NCBI RefSeq assembly: GCF_023238625.1 | Contig: NZ_CP096670.1 | Location: forward strand, 733,501 to 797,500 | DNA from: Agarivorans sp. TSD2052 | GTDB taxonomy: Bacteria > Pseudomonadota > Gammaproteobacteria > Enterobacterales > Celerinatantimonadaceae | Direction: 5' to 3' | Length of the DNA: 64,000 nucleotides | Shown here: positions 17,248-26,437 of the stretch, piece by piece | How positions within the stretch are numbered: position 1 is the first letter of the stretch | How the letters are laid out: the number at the start of each line of letters is the position of its first letter | Position numbers and translations under genes: made by a program | Notes under the pieces: model-generated | What the model saw: only the letters and a program-made list of their open reading frames with translations | The model's database searches: none | What the model was told of the DNA's origin: nothing

Positions 17248-17603
17248 AAGAGTTTGGCATACCAGTATGCAAGTCATCTCAATTAGACGGTTCTTCGTTG
17301 GAGCTAGAGCTAGATATTTCCGCGGATCTGCCTTGTTTACAGGGACACTTCCCACATTTGCCGGTGGTACCCGGCTTAGCGCAGTTGCATTGGGCGCTTG
17401 AGTTGGCCAATACAAATCTAAATACCTCCAAGCAGGTGTTAGCTATAGAGGCGCTTAAATTTCAACATATTATGCAACCTGACCAGCGAGTTTGCTTGCA
17501 GCTTAGATTTGATGCCGTAAAAAGCAAACTGCATTTTAGTTTTAGTGACGAGCAGCATAAATACAGCAGTGGTCGGGTACTATTAAAGGCTAATAATGTT
17601 TAA
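17244..17603 (+). CDS. apeI: Hotdog-fold 3-hydroxyacyl-ACP dehydratase (ApeI-type)
   Basis: 119-residue FabZ/FabA-like hotdog protein. The motif GHFPHLPVVPGLAQLHWA (~34-51) includes the catalytic histidine of FabZ-type enzymes and the LP-x-x-PG turn. In studied aryl-polyene systems ApeI and ApeP form a dehydratase complex; the ApeP homologue is at 25975. Starts at an ATG overlapping the apeH stop and overlaps apeJ by 8 bases. Confidence 0.85.
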   Translation: MKEFGIPVCKSSQLDGSSLELELDISADLPCLQGHFPHLPVVPGLAQLHWALELANTNLNTSKQVLAIEALKFQHIMQPDQRVCLQLRFDAVKSKLHFSFSDEQHKYSSGRVLLKANNV

Positions 17604-19275
17604 GCCTTGTGTAGTTATCCCCAATTATAATCACACTAACGCCATTGAAAGTACTGTCGCTCAGCTAAATTTGCCCGTTATTTTGGTGGATGATTGCAGT
17701 TCTCCATCAGTGGCAGATTACTTGATTGAACTGGCCGATAAATATCAACATGTTCAGTTGATCCAGCATGCTGAAAATCAAGGTAAAGGCGGAGCTGTAA
17801 TGAGTGGCTTACGCGAAGCGAATAAACAAGGGTATAGCCATGCGCTGCAAGTTGATGCTGATGGTCAACATAATTTAGCCGATGTAAGTCGCTTTTTGGA
17901 TTCAGCTAAGGCCTCACCAACCGCTTTAGTCGCGGGCGTCCCAAGCTATGACGAAAGCATTCCTACTGTTCGTTATTACGCGAGATACATTACGCACGTT
18001 TGGGTATGGATCGAAACCTTAAGTATTGAGCTAAAGGATAGTATGTGTGGTTTTAGGGTTTATCCCTTAGCCTCTACTATTGCTTTGCTTGATAGTTCGA
18101 AGTTGGGTAAGCGTATGGATTTTGATATTGAAATCTTAGTCAAGCATTACTGGTTAGGCACACCGATAATACAAGCTCCTACTAAGGTTATCTACCCTAA
18201 AGAAGGGCTTAGCCATTTTCGGGCCTGGGAGGACAACTGGCTAATCAGCAAAATGCATAGCCGACTATTTTTTGGCATGTTATGGCGGTTTCCTAAACTT
18301 CTTTGGCGTAAGCGCAGGCAAACTCATTGGTCATCTATGGCCGAGCGAGGCAGTTTGTGGGGCTTAAAGGTGACCCTATTGGCTTATCGCTTGGGTGGAC
18401 GCTATTTGGCCAAAGCATTGTTATACCCTGCAATCGGCTACTTTTATATTAGCGGGAACAGCAGCAGAAAGGCATCACACACTTTTTTAAATAAAGTGGC
18501 TAGACAACCAAATAGCCCACTTACAGCGCCAATTAGCGGCTTAGACGGCCTTCGTCATTTTTTAAGTTTTGGCACCGCATCACTGAACCGTCTTGATGCA
18601 TGGACTAACAAAATAACCCGTGCTGCGGTTGATTTTCCAAATAAGAAGCTATTGACCGAAACCCTAAAAAGTAAGCAAGGTGCAGTGCTTATTACTTCTC
18701 ATTTAGGTCATATAGAAATGTGTCGTGCTTTAGCTGAAACAGAGTATCGGACGCGTATCAATGTGGTGGTGCTAACGGCTAATGCGAACAAGTTTAATAC
18801 AGTGTTGGCAGAACTCAATCCAGACTCACAGCTTAACTTGATACACATTTCTGAATTTACCGCTGATTTAGGCATTCGATTAGCTCAGTTTATCGAAGAT
18901 GGAGAGCTGGTTGCGATAGCCGCCGATAGAACTGCTGCTGATAGTTATGGTCGCGTTAACTATCACTCTTTTTTGGGAGAGTTAGCGCCTTTTCCTCAAG
19001 GGCCGTTCTTAATTGCTGCCTTGTTACGCTGCCCTGTATTTAGCTTGTTTTGTATGCAGCAGCAAGATAACCGGTATCACATCTATTTTGAAAAACTGAG
19101 TGATAATTTAGGCGTATCGAGAAAAGAGCGTCAATCACGTATTGAACACGCAAGCCAAGCCTATGCCAAACAGCTAGAAACACTAGCAACTCGTTATCCT
19201 ATGCAATGGTTTAATTTTTTTGATTTTTGGTGTCCAGATAAACAGGACACAGTAACTAAAGGACAAATACGATGA
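17596..19275 (+). CDS. apeJ: Glycosyltransferase family 2 / LpxL-like acyltransferase fusion (ApeJ-type)
   Basis: 559-residue two-domain enzyme. Residues ~5-230 form a GT2 domain (VVIPNYNHTNAIE, ILVDDCSS, QVDADGQHN, then GKRMDFDIEILVKHYW). Residues ~275-545 resemble the LpxL/HtrB acyltransferase family, with SHLGHIEMCRA carrying the H-x4-E/D catalytic motif and AADRTA / FLGELAPFPQGPF segments. The fusion is normal for ApeJ. It probably builds the anchor: one domain transfers a sugar, the other an acyl group. Overlaps apeI and the lyase gene (ATGA). Confidence 0.88.
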   Translation: MFKPCVVIPNYNHTNAIESTVAQLNLPVILVDDCSSPSVADYLIELADKYQHVQLIQHAENQGKGGAVMSGLREANKQGYSHALQVDADGQHNLADVSRFLDSAKASPTALVAGVPSYDESIPTVRYYARYITHVWVWIETLSIELKDSMCGFRVYPLASTIALLDSSKLGKRMDFDIEILVKHYWLGTPIIQAPTKVIYPKEGLSHFRAWEDNWLISKMHSRLFFGMLWRFPKLLWRKRRQTHWSSMAERGSLWGLKVTLLAYRLGGRYLAKALLYPAIGYFYISGNSSRKASHTFLNKVARQPNSPLTAPISGLDGLRHFLSFGTASLNRLDAWTNKITRAAVDFPNKKLLTETLKSKQGAVLITSHLGHIEMCRALAETEYRTRINVVVLTANANKFNTVLAELNPDSQLNLIHISEFTADLGIRLAQFIEDGELVAIAADRTAADSYGRVNYHSFLGELAPFPQGPFLIAALLRCPVFSLFCMQQQDNRYHIYFEKLSDNLGVSRKERQSRIEHASQAYAKQLETLATRYPMQWFNFFDFWCPDKQDTVTKGQIR

Positions 19276-20867
19276 CTCAAGCAGAAATCACGTCGTCGAA
19301 AACAGCGGACACTGACAATTCAGTTTCTTCATGTATGCAAGTTGTGTTTGGGCAGCAGCCTATCAGCATTGAGCAAGTGGACTTATTAAGTGAAAGCCCA
19401 CAATTAGCTTGTATTAACACTGATCCTGAATATGTAGCCAGCGTTGAACGGGGGGCTGAATTCTTAGATAAGTTACTGGAAGAAGATGGTGCTATCTATG
19501 GTGTGACCACGGGATATGGTGACAGTTGTACAGTTGTCGTGCCTCTGGATTTGGTGGAAGAACTACCGCTTCATTTAACTCGGTTTCATGGCTGTGGCAT
19601 GGGCAAGGAACTAAGCCCTAAAGAGGCTAGGGCGGTAGTGAGTAGCCGTTTAAATTCATTGTCTTTGGCAAAATCTGGGGTGAGCTATCGCTTACTTCAG
19701 CAACTCGAAATGTTGATGAAAAATGACATTATGCCGGTCATACCCTCGGAAGGCTCAGTTGGGGCCTCTGGCGACCTTACTCCGCTTTCCTATGTTGCTG
19801 CAGTGCTAATGGGGGAGCGTGAGGTGTATTACAAAAAGCGCCGCAGGCCCACTTATGAAGTATTCGCTGAGTTAGGCGTAGAAGCGATTAAGTTGAGGCC
19901 CAAAGAAGGCTTAGCCATAATGAATGGTACCGCAGTGATGACCGGCTTAGCGTGTTTAGCGTATCGCCGAGCGGAATACTTAACTCAAGTATGTAGCCGT
20001 ATTACTGCGCTGGCTTCTCTGGCGCTAAAAGGAAACTCCAACCATTTTGACGAATTGTTGTTTGCGGTTAAGCCTCACCCAGGGCAAAACCAAATAGCTG
20101 AATGGATCCGTAACGATTTAAACCACCATGAGCATCCGCGTAACTCAGATCGTTTACAAGACCGGTATTCCATTCGCTGTGCGCCCCATATTATTGGTGT
20201 ATTAAAAGATGCTTTACCATTTATGCGGCAGTTCATTGAAACTGAGCTAAATAGTGCTAACGACAACCCCATCATTGATGGTGACGGTGAGCACGTATTA
20301 CATGGCGGTCACTTTTATGGTGGGCATATAGCGTTTGCAATGGATAGTATGAAAAACGCGGTGGCTAACTTGGCTGACTTAGTAGACCGGCAAATGGCCT
20401 TGTTGATGGACGTAAAATTTAATAATGGTTTGCCACGCAACCTCAGTGCTGCTTCTGGTGAGCGCGCTTGTATTAACCATGGTTTTAAAGCGGTACAAAT
20501 AGGGGCCTCAGCGTGGACCGCTGAAGCCTTGAAGCAAACCATGCCTGCTAGTGTGTTTTCTCGCTCAACCGAATGTCATAACCAAGACAAAGTGAGTATG
20601 GGTACTATTTCCGCACGAGATTGCTTACGTGTTTTAGAGTTAACGGAACAGGTCGTTGCGGCTGGCTGGTTGTCGGTTCACCAAGCCCTTACCTTACGCA
20701 TTCAGCAAGGCGAGTTGCGAGAAGAGACTTTAAATCGCGAGTTAAAAGCGACCTATAAGCAAGTGATGGCCGAGTTTAAATTGGTTGAGGAAGATCGCCC
20801 ATTAGAAGCTGAATTACGTCAAGTTGTCGAGCAACTAAAACAGCGTAAATGGGAGTTGTATTCATAA
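19272..20867 (+). CDS. MIO-type aromatic amino acid ammonia-lyase (HAL/TAL/PAL superfamily)
   Basis: 531-residue lyase. The triad A165-S166-G167 (GSVGASGDLTPLSY) would cyclise into the MIO electrophile, and Y76 in YGVTTGYG is the catalytic tyrosine. QNQIAEWIR, NSANDNPI and ERACINHGFK segments also fit the family. The substrate-selectivity pair in the LTRFHGCG loop is F105-H106, unlike the S-H expected of histidine ammonia-lyase. Located between apeJ and apeK with stop/start overlaps on both sides, it is part of the operon. Inference: it deaminates tyrosine (or phenylalanine) to supply a cinnamate-type aryl starter. Confidence 0.88.
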   Translation: MTQAEITSSKTADTDNSVSSCMQVVFGQQPISIEQVDLLSESPQLACINTDPEYVASVERGAEFLDKLLEEDGAIYGVTTGYGDSCTVVVPLDLVEELPLHLTRFHGCGMGKELSPKEARAVVSSRLNSLSLAKSGVSYRLLQQLEMLMKNDIMPVIPSEGSVGASGDLTPLSYVAAVLMGEREVYYKKRRRPTYEVFAELGVEAIKLRPKEGLAIMNGTAVMTGLACLAYRRAEYLTQVCSRITALASLALKGNSNHFDELLFAVKPHPGQNQIAEWIRNDLNHHEHPRNSDRLQDRYSIRCAPHIIGVLKDALPFMRQFIETELNSANDNPIIDGDGEHVLHGGHFYGGHIAFAMDSMKNAVANLADLVDRQMALLMDVKFNNGLPRNLSAASGERACINHGFKAVQIGASAWTAEALKQTMPASVFSRSTECHNQDKVSMGTISARDCLRVLELTEQVVAAGWLSVHQALTLRIQQGELREETLNRELKATYKQVMAEFKLVEEDRPLEAELRQVVEQLKQRKWELYS

Positions 20868-21298
20868 TGAAGGCTTTACTTAGCGCTGAAGTAGAAGTCA
20901 CAGTTCCGTTCCATGACGCTGACCCCATGGGGGTTACATGGCATGGAAATTACCTGCGCTATTTTGAGGTGGCTCGTTGTGCATTGCTGGTTAAACTGGA
21001 TTTCAGTTATCGTCAGATGGAACAGTCTGGCTATCTATGGCCGATAGTCGACGCCCGCGTCAAGTATGTTAAGACCTCTACCTATGAACAGCGCTTGACG
21101 GTTCAAGCTCATTTAGTTGAATTTGAAAACCGTCTTAAAATTGAATACAACATTTTGGAGCAAGAAAACGGTGATGTAGTGACTAAAGGCTTTACTATTC
21201 AGGTTGCGGTCGACAGCAACAAAGGAGAAATGTGTTTTGTTTCTCCACCCGCGTTAATAGAGCGATTAGCCAAGTTGGGCATATGCGCGCAAGATTAA
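20867..21298 (+). CDS. apeK: Acyl thioesterase, 4-hydroxybenzoyl-CoA thioesterase-like (ApeK-type)
   Basis: 143-residue hotdog thioesterase. The motif HDADPMGVTWHGNYLRYFEVAR (positions ~16-37) contains the catalytic aspartate of the YbgC/4-HBT family in D-P-M-G-V-T-W-H-G-N-Y. The start is the ATG at 20867 overlapping the lyase TAA; a longer in-frame start inside the lyase is unlikely. Probably proof-reads or releases carrier-bound intermediates. Overlaps apeL by 16 bases. Confidence 0.88.
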   Translation: MKALLSAEVEVTVPFHDADPMGVTWHGNYLRYFEVARCALLVKLDFSYRQMEQSGYLWPIVDARVKYVKTSTYEQRLTVQAHLVEFENRLKIEYNILEQENGDVVTKGFTIQVAVDSNKGEMCFVSPPALIERLAKLGICAQD

Positions 21299-21939
21299 CT
21301 CAACAATTACCTTGCTGGGTGCTCATGCTATTGCTTAACTGTACTAGCAGTGTTGCGGCAACGCTTCATAATTGGTTGCCTTTGGCTCCCAATGCGAGTT
21401 TGTTACAACAGTTACCCACCAAGGTTGCTGATCAATACCGCGCGAGTTACGTCCAACGTCGTCAATTACAAATAATGGCGAAGCCTTTAGTGAGTGAAGG
21501 TTATATCTTGCTCACCCCGCAACAGGGCTTGATGTGGCAACAACAGTTACCAATAAAGCAAACCTTGGTGGTTACTGAAAAAGAAGTTAGTCAGTTTGAT
21601 AGCCAAGACTTGCCAATGCCAATCCCTATGGCCGCTCAACAAATGATTAAAGCTTGGGCGCCAATGATGAAGCAGGTTATTCAAGGGCAATGGCAACTGC
21701 TAGCACAACAATTCCATCTATCTGCAACAGAGCAATCAACCCCCCTGCAGTGGCAGCTATTAATGCTGCCTCTAGATAGCAGTATTCAGCAAGCGCTAAC
21801 CCGCATTGAGTTAAGTGGCTCTGAAGGAATAGAACTAATTAGCATGCACCAAGTTAATGGTGATGTACTCACCGTTGAGCTAAGTGCTATGGCTGCGCAA
21901 GCGCTTAGTGACCGAGAGCTAAGTTGGCTAAATGAATAA
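21283..21939 (+). CDS. apeL: LolA-like outer-membrane carrier protein (ApeL-type)
   Basis: 218-residue periplasmic protein. A signal peptide is visible (RARLTQQLPCWVLMLLLNC...SVAA). The mature part resembles LolA lipoprotein carriers: ASYVQRRQLQIMAKPLVSEGYILLTPQQGLMWQQ is the LolA-like strand set. The start is ATG 21283 within the 3' end of apeK; upstream in-frame GTG would add a segment that does not fit a signal peptide. Probably escorts the polyene lipid through the periplasm. Confidence 0.8.
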   Translation: MRARLTQQLPCWVLMLLLNCTSSVAATLHNWLPLAPNASLLQQLPTKVADQYRASYVQRRQLQIMAKPLVSEGYILLTPQQGLMWQQQLPIKQTLVVTEKEVSQFDSQDLPMPIPMAAQQMIKAWAPMMKQVIQGQWQLLAQQFHLSATEQSTPLQWQLLMLPLDSSIQQALTRIELSGSEGIELISMHQVNGDVLTVELSAMAAQALSDRELSWLNE

Positions 21940-24214
21940 CAAACGTTTTGCTGCTTGGTTACTGTTATTGCTGGTTCCGCTACTGATACTGGCTTTTCAG
22001 GGGCGAAATCTACAGTTTAATAGTGATATTCGCTCTATGTTACCGCACTCAATGGCCGATGAATTAGGGTTAGCAGCGAGAGAGCAACTTGCAGCCAAAC
22101 TAGAAGGCGTAAACTTCTTAGCTCTTGGCCACGTTGATAAAAACGTAGCCATTGCCGCCTCACTAAAACTGGCTGATTTATTGGCGCACACAGCGGCTTT
22201 TGATTCTATCGTGTTACAGCGGCGTCATCAGGGGGAGTTGTTAGTACGAAGCCTGTTTCCTTATCGTTTTGTGCGTTTAAGTAAGCAACAACAGCATGAT
22301 TTGGGGCAGCAAAATTATCAGGCCATAGTGGCGAATGCTCAAGCTCAGCTTTGGTCGCCCGCCAGCGCAGTGAGTTCCGACGGCATTATTGCGGATCCGC
22401 TGTTTTTGTTCAGCCAACAATTAGAGGGCTTTTCCGCGCTAGGAGAGGCATCGCTCGATCCCCACGGTTACGTAATTCGTTATCAGCACGACAGATACTG
22501 GGTGTTGTTAGAGCTGCAAGTAAAGGCCAATGTATTTTCGCCTAGCGAGCAGACTATTTTACTTAATGCTATCGACAGCAGTTTGCGCACTCTGGCACAG
22601 CCCTACCCAGAGTTGGAAGCTCTTAAGGCTGGTTTACTGTTTCATGCTGATGCTGCGACTAAGCAGGCAAAAAGTGAAATGAGCACTATAGGCTTGGCAT
22701 CAGTGCTACTTATCTGCATGCTTATTATGTTTTTCTTTCGTTCTTTGCGCCCTTTATTCCTAGCCATTGCAGCCCTTTTTACTGGCTTAGTGTTAGCCTT
22801 AGCGGTAGTAAGCTTGTGTTTTGAAGAGCTGCACTTACTCACGTTGGTATTCGGAGCAAGTCTGATTGGCATTGCCATTGATTATGCATTTCATTTTTGT
22901 GCAGAACATGCTGGAGCGACCAAATCAGCCACTTATACTCTCAAACAGATCACTCCAGCTCTGCTGTTAAGCGCCAGTAGCACGATTGTGGCTTATTTAG
23001 CCATGTTGTTTGTACCTATGCCGGGGATCAGGCAAATGGCATTATTTTGTGCCCTTGGTTTATTGGGGTCTGCGTTGGCGCTATATCTGCTTGCACCCGT
23101 GCTAGCGCAGCAGATCCCTGCTGCTAGATGGCCGCAACGCAGTGTTCATCTAAGGCTGCAGAAACGCTGGATATTGCTAACCGTTGCCTTGTTATCCATA
23201 GGCTTACTACAGTTGAACACTGTAGATGATGTAAGGCAATTAAGGGGGCATTTCCCAATACTTGAGAACCAGCAACAGCAAATGGCTGAATTGTTTCAAA
23301 ATGGTCAAGCCAATCAATTCTTTTTAGTTCGAGGAAGTAGCGCCGAGCAAATATTAAGTCGTGAGCAAGCCTTACTTGAGCACCTCAAAAATGCTGCAGG
23401 TGCGGGTATAATAGCAAGAGCTTGGGGTCTCAGTGAAGTTATTCCAACGCTCGAAGAGCAGCAGTTAAACCAAATATTAGTGAATCAACTTTACCTTAAG
23501 TTACCAGTGTTATTGGAGCAAATGGGCTTGGCTGGCGATGTTGGTGAACAAGCCAAGTACAGCTTTGCTGCTTTACAGGGTAAAACGTTGACTCCTGAAA
23601 GCTTTTTGTTATTACCCTCAAGTAAACTGTTTAGCGATTTCTGGATCACTCATGGAGAACAACAAGGCGCTATTGTTAGCTTGTTTGGGGTTAAAGATTT
23701 GGCTGCCTTACAGCAATTAGCCGCTAGCACCAGCGGTGTTGATTTTGTTGACCCTGTAGCCGAAATTTCAGATGCATTAAGTTTCATGAGAGGTTTAACT
23801 AGTCGGCTGTTAATCGGCGTGTTACTGGTGGTTAGTCTAGTTCTTTGTTGGCGCCTGGGAGTGGTGAATACCGCGCGCTGCTTAATGACACCTTTATTGT
23901 CGGTGCTGGTAGCCTTGGCTGCAGTGGCATGGACAGGGCAAGGCTTAAGCCTGTTTCACATCTTGGCCCTATTATTGGTGTTCGGAGTGGGCTTAGACTA
24001 TGCCTTGTTTTACCAATTTAATCACGGAAATTTCCATCGCTTAGAGATGGCGACCTCGTTAGCTGCGCTATCTACTTTATTGGCCTTTGGTTTACTGGCT
24101 TTAAGTGCCACACCTGCGTTAGCTGGGTTCGGTTTAGTGGTGCTGTGCGGTATTGCTTGTAGTTATTTTTTAGCTCCACAGTTTAATCGCTCAGATTTCA
24201 GGAGAAAACCATGA
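21932..24214 (+). CDS. apeM: MMPL/RND-family exporter (ApeM-type)
   Basis: 760-residue inner-membrane transporter with two MMPL repeats. First helix ~7-23, first bundle ~250-400 with FGASLIGIAIDYAFHF (membrane aspartate in the expected place), second bundle ~635-755 with FGVGLDYALFYQFN. Likely flips or exports the assembled aryl-polyene lipid, working with the LolA-like ApeL and the ApeN lipoprotein on either side. Overlaps apeL by 8 bases and apeN by 4. Confidence 0.88.
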   Translation: MNNKRFAAWLLLLLVPLLILAFQGRNLQFNSDIRSMLPHSMADELGLAAREQLAAKLEGVNFLALGHVDKNVAIAASLKLADLLAHTAAFDSIVLQRRHQGELLVRSLFPYRFVRLSKQQQHDLGQQNYQAIVANAQAQLWSPASAVSSDGIIADPLFLFSQQLEGFSALGEASLDPHGYVIRYQHDRYWVLLELQVKANVFSPSEQTILLNAIDSSLRTLAQPYPELEALKAGLLFHADAATKQAKSEMSTIGLASVLLICMLIMFFFRSLRPLFLAIAALFTGLVLALAVVSLCFEELHLLTLVFGASLIGIAIDYAFHFCAEHAGATKSATYTLKQITPALLLSASSTIVAYLAMLFVPMPGIRQMALFCALGLLGSALALYLLAPVLAQQIPAARWPQRSVHLRLQKRWILLTVALLSIGLLQLNTVDDVRQLRGHFPILENQQQQMAELFQNGQANQFFLVRGSSAEQILSREQALLEHLKNAAGAGIIARAWGLSEVIPTLEEQQLNQILVNQLYLKLPVLLEQMGLAGDVGEQAKYSFAALQGKTLTPESFLLLPSSKLFSDFWITHGEQQGAIVSLFGVKDLAALQQLAASTSGVDFVDPVAEISDALSFMRGLTSRLLIGVLLVVSLVLCWRLGVVNTARCLMTPLLSVLVALAAVAWTGQGLSLFHILALLLVFGVGLDYALFYQFNHGNFHRLEMATSLAALSTLLAFGLLALSATPALAGFGLVVLCGIACSYFLAPQFNRSDFRRKP

Positions 24215-24780
24215 GAGGCATAGTAGTAATACTATTACTCGCTTTTGTCAGTGCTTGCTCGCAGCTTGTTCCCGAGCCAGTTGCTCAGGCTCGAGCCTTA
24301 CTTATCCCTTCAGATTTGGGCTATTCGGTTAATGCTCAGCAAGTGGCTCGATTTCAGACGGATGTGCAGAATCAGCAATTCATTTTTGACTTGAAGGTGA
24401 GCTCTCAATTAATCGAGCTGATTGCTTTAGATGGCTTCTCCACTCCTCTTTTTAAAATAAGCTTTGATGGCCAAAAGTTGCTAGAGCACACGTTCGTACC
24501 TTCTATTGACGCTGGCATGGCACAGTTTATTTTGGCTGATTTGCAGTTAGCTTATTGGCCAGTCAAAGTTTTAAACCAACAGCTCAAGGCTGATGGTTGG
24601 CGGGTGGAAGAATTTAGTTGTGAGCAAGCGGTACGTTGTCGACAGGTTTATTGGCAAGAGAAGCCGGTTAGCCAAGTTGTATTTGAAACTGACGACCCTT
24701 GGAAAGGGAACGTAACCTTGATCAATCGTTTAGCTAATTATCAAATAGACATATCAACTCTCGAGGTATTGCAGCAATGA
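24211..24780 (+). CDS. apeN: DUF3261-type lipoprotein (ApeN-type)
   Basis: 189-residue lipoprotein: signal sequence followed by a lipobox FVSA-C16. Mature part is LolB-like in character (outer-membrane acceptor), matching the DUF3261 proteins found in aryl-polyene clusters. Good ribosome site (AGGAGAAAA) inside the end of apeM. Its TGA overlaps the apeO ATG. Role inferred from position: outer-membrane receptor for the polyene delivered by ApeL. Confidence 0.8.
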   Translation: MRGIVVILLLAFVSACSQLVPEPVAQARALLIPSDLGYSVNAQQVARFQTDVQNQQFIFDLKVSSQLIELIALDGFSTPLFKISFDGQKLLEHTFVPSIDAGMAQFILADLQLAYWPVKVLNQQLKADGWRVEEFSCEQAVRCRQVYWQEKPVSQVVFETDDPWKGNVTLINRLANYQIDISTLEVLQQ

Positions 24781-25982
24781 CAGAACAATATGGCTTGTCA
24801 GCGATGGGCATTATCTGCGCTCTTGGCAGCAATAAGCAGCAAGTGTGGAACACTTGGTTAGCCGGTAATAACCAATCGATGCAAGCTCGGGCTGATTTGG
24901 TTCCAGAGACAACAGTGATGGTCGGTGCGGTTAATGATTGTTTGCCGGCCTGTGATAGTCGCTGGCCTCATTTACACAGTCGCAATATTCAGTTGCTTGA
25001 AGCGGCAATATTACAAATAGAAGATGACCTACAACTCATACTTCGACAGCATTCGCCTTCGCGCATAGCGATTGTTTTGGGAACGAGCACCTCAGGCGTT
25101 GCCGACGGTGAGCGGGCTCTGGCAAACCAAATAGATGGTGAGTTTGATGCGGAATTTAACTACGCCCAGCAAGAGATGGGAACACCTGCCGTTTATTTAC
25201 AGAAGAAATTGGGTTTAAGTGGACCCGCTTATTGTATTTCAACGGCGTGTTCTTCAAGTGCCAAGGTATTTGCATCAGCCCGCAACCTGTTGGCTTGCGG
25301 CTTAGCTGATGCAGTCATTTTAGGCGGCGTAGATAGTCTATGTAAGCTAACCCTAAATGGCTTTAAGGCTTTAGAGTCAGTGGCCAAGGAGCATGCGAAA
25401 CCTTTTGGCTTATCGAGAGATGGCATAAATATTGGTGAAGGCGCAGCGGTATTCATCATGCAAAAGGCGCCAGCAATGATTAATTTATTAGGGGTTGGGG
25501 AAAGTGCTGATGCTTATCATATGTCAGCGCCTCAACCTGAAGGTACAGGCGCTGAAGCTGCAATTCTAGCTGCTTTGAATGACGCTAAGTTATGCCCCGC
25601 GCAGATAGACTACATCAACTTACATGGCACAGCTACGCAGCTTAATGACCAAATGGAAGCGCAAGCGGTTAAGCGTGTGTTTTCATCTGATACTTACAGC
25701 TCTTCGACTAAACACCAAACAGGGCATACCTTAGGCGCTGCTGGCGCTATCGAAAATGCTCTATGCTGGCTGCTGTTACATCCAAATTATAATGTTGATA
25801 TGCAACTACCTGGCATGGCAGTTAACTACTCCATTGATAATACGCTGGCTGAGATTAACTTGGCTGTAGAAAATGCCATCAAATTAAGCGCTGAGTCGCT
25901 ACAAACAACATTAAGTCACTCCTTTGCTTTTGGTGGTAGTAATGCGGTTGTATGTTTAGGCAGAGGGAAGGTAAATGAGTAA
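24777..25982 (+). CDS. apeO: Beta-ketoacyl-ACP synthase (ApeO-type)
   Basis: 401-residue condensing enzyme with nucleophile C158 in CISTACSSSAKVF and the two catalytic histidines in NLHGTATQLND (~281-291) and TGHTLGAAGA (~316-325). In characterised systems ApeO forms the active half of a ketosynthase/chain-length-factor pair with ApeC. Overlaps apeN and apeP by a few bases. Confidence 0.92.
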   Translation: MTEQYGLSAMGIICALGSNKQQVWNTWLAGNNQSMQARADLVPETTVMVGAVNDCLPACDSRWPHLHSRNIQLLEAAILQIEDDLQLILRQHSPSRIAIVLGTSTSGVADGERALANQIDGEFDAEFNYAQQEMGTPAVYLQKKLGLSGPAYCISTACSSSAKVFASARNLLACGLADAVILGGVDSLCKLTLNGFKALESVAKEHAKPFGLSRDGINIGEGAAVFIMQKAPAMINLLGVGESADAYHMSAPQPEGTGAEAAILAALNDAKLCPAQIDYINLHGTATQLNDQMEAQAVKRVFSSDTYSSSTKHQTGHTLGAAGAIENALCWLLLHPNYNVDMQLPGMAVNYSIDNTLAEINLAVENAIKLSAESLQTTLSHSFAFGGSNAVVCLGRGKVNE

Positions 25983-26436
25983 AATATTTCCAAACATGGC
26001 CGAGATTTTGCCACATTCTGCACCGATGATCCTTATTGATAAGGTCGTAGAATGGCTACCCGGCAAAATAATATGCTCCCTTGAGATTTCAGAAAACAGT
26101 CATCTTTTCAATGATGTAGAACAAGCAGTTCCGACTTATGCTGCGATAGAGTATATGGCACAAGCGGTTGCTGCATTAGCTGGTCTTGAGGCTAAAGAGC
26201 AGCAGCGGCCAATAGAAGTAGGTTTTTTAATTGGAACGCGTAAATGTCTGTTTCAAGAAACGATGTTGCCGCTGGGCTGTCAATTGTTAATTAGTGCTGA
26301 AAGAATTTACGCAGAAGAAGATGGCTTAGCGGTATGTGCATGTGAGGTTACTAATCAGCAAGGGGTAACGCTAACTAGCGCTCATTTAAATGTTTATCAA
26401 CCAAAAGATGCGGTTGAGTTTGTAAAGGGAAGTTGA
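25975..26436 (+). CDS. apeP: Hotdog-fold dehydratase subunit (ApeP-type)
   Basis: 153-residue hotdog protein: LPHSAPMILIDKVVEWLPGK opening as in FabZ-like enzymes, then AVPTYAAIEYMAQAVAALAGL, which keeps the E-x-x-A-Q-A core helix. In place of the FabZ histidine motif it has SHLFNDVEQAVPT, so its catalytic competence depends on the partner ApeI, consistent with the reported ApeI-ApeP complex. Overlaps apeO by 8 bases. Confidence 0.83.
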   Translation: MSKIFPNMAEILPHSAPMILIDKVVEWLPGKIICSLEISENSHLFNDVEQAVPTYAAIEYMAQAVAALAGLEAKEQQRPIEVGFLIGTRKCLFQETMLPLGCQLLISAERIYAEEDGLAVCACEVTNQQGVTLTSAHLNVYQPKDAVEFVKGS

Positions 26437-26437
26437 T

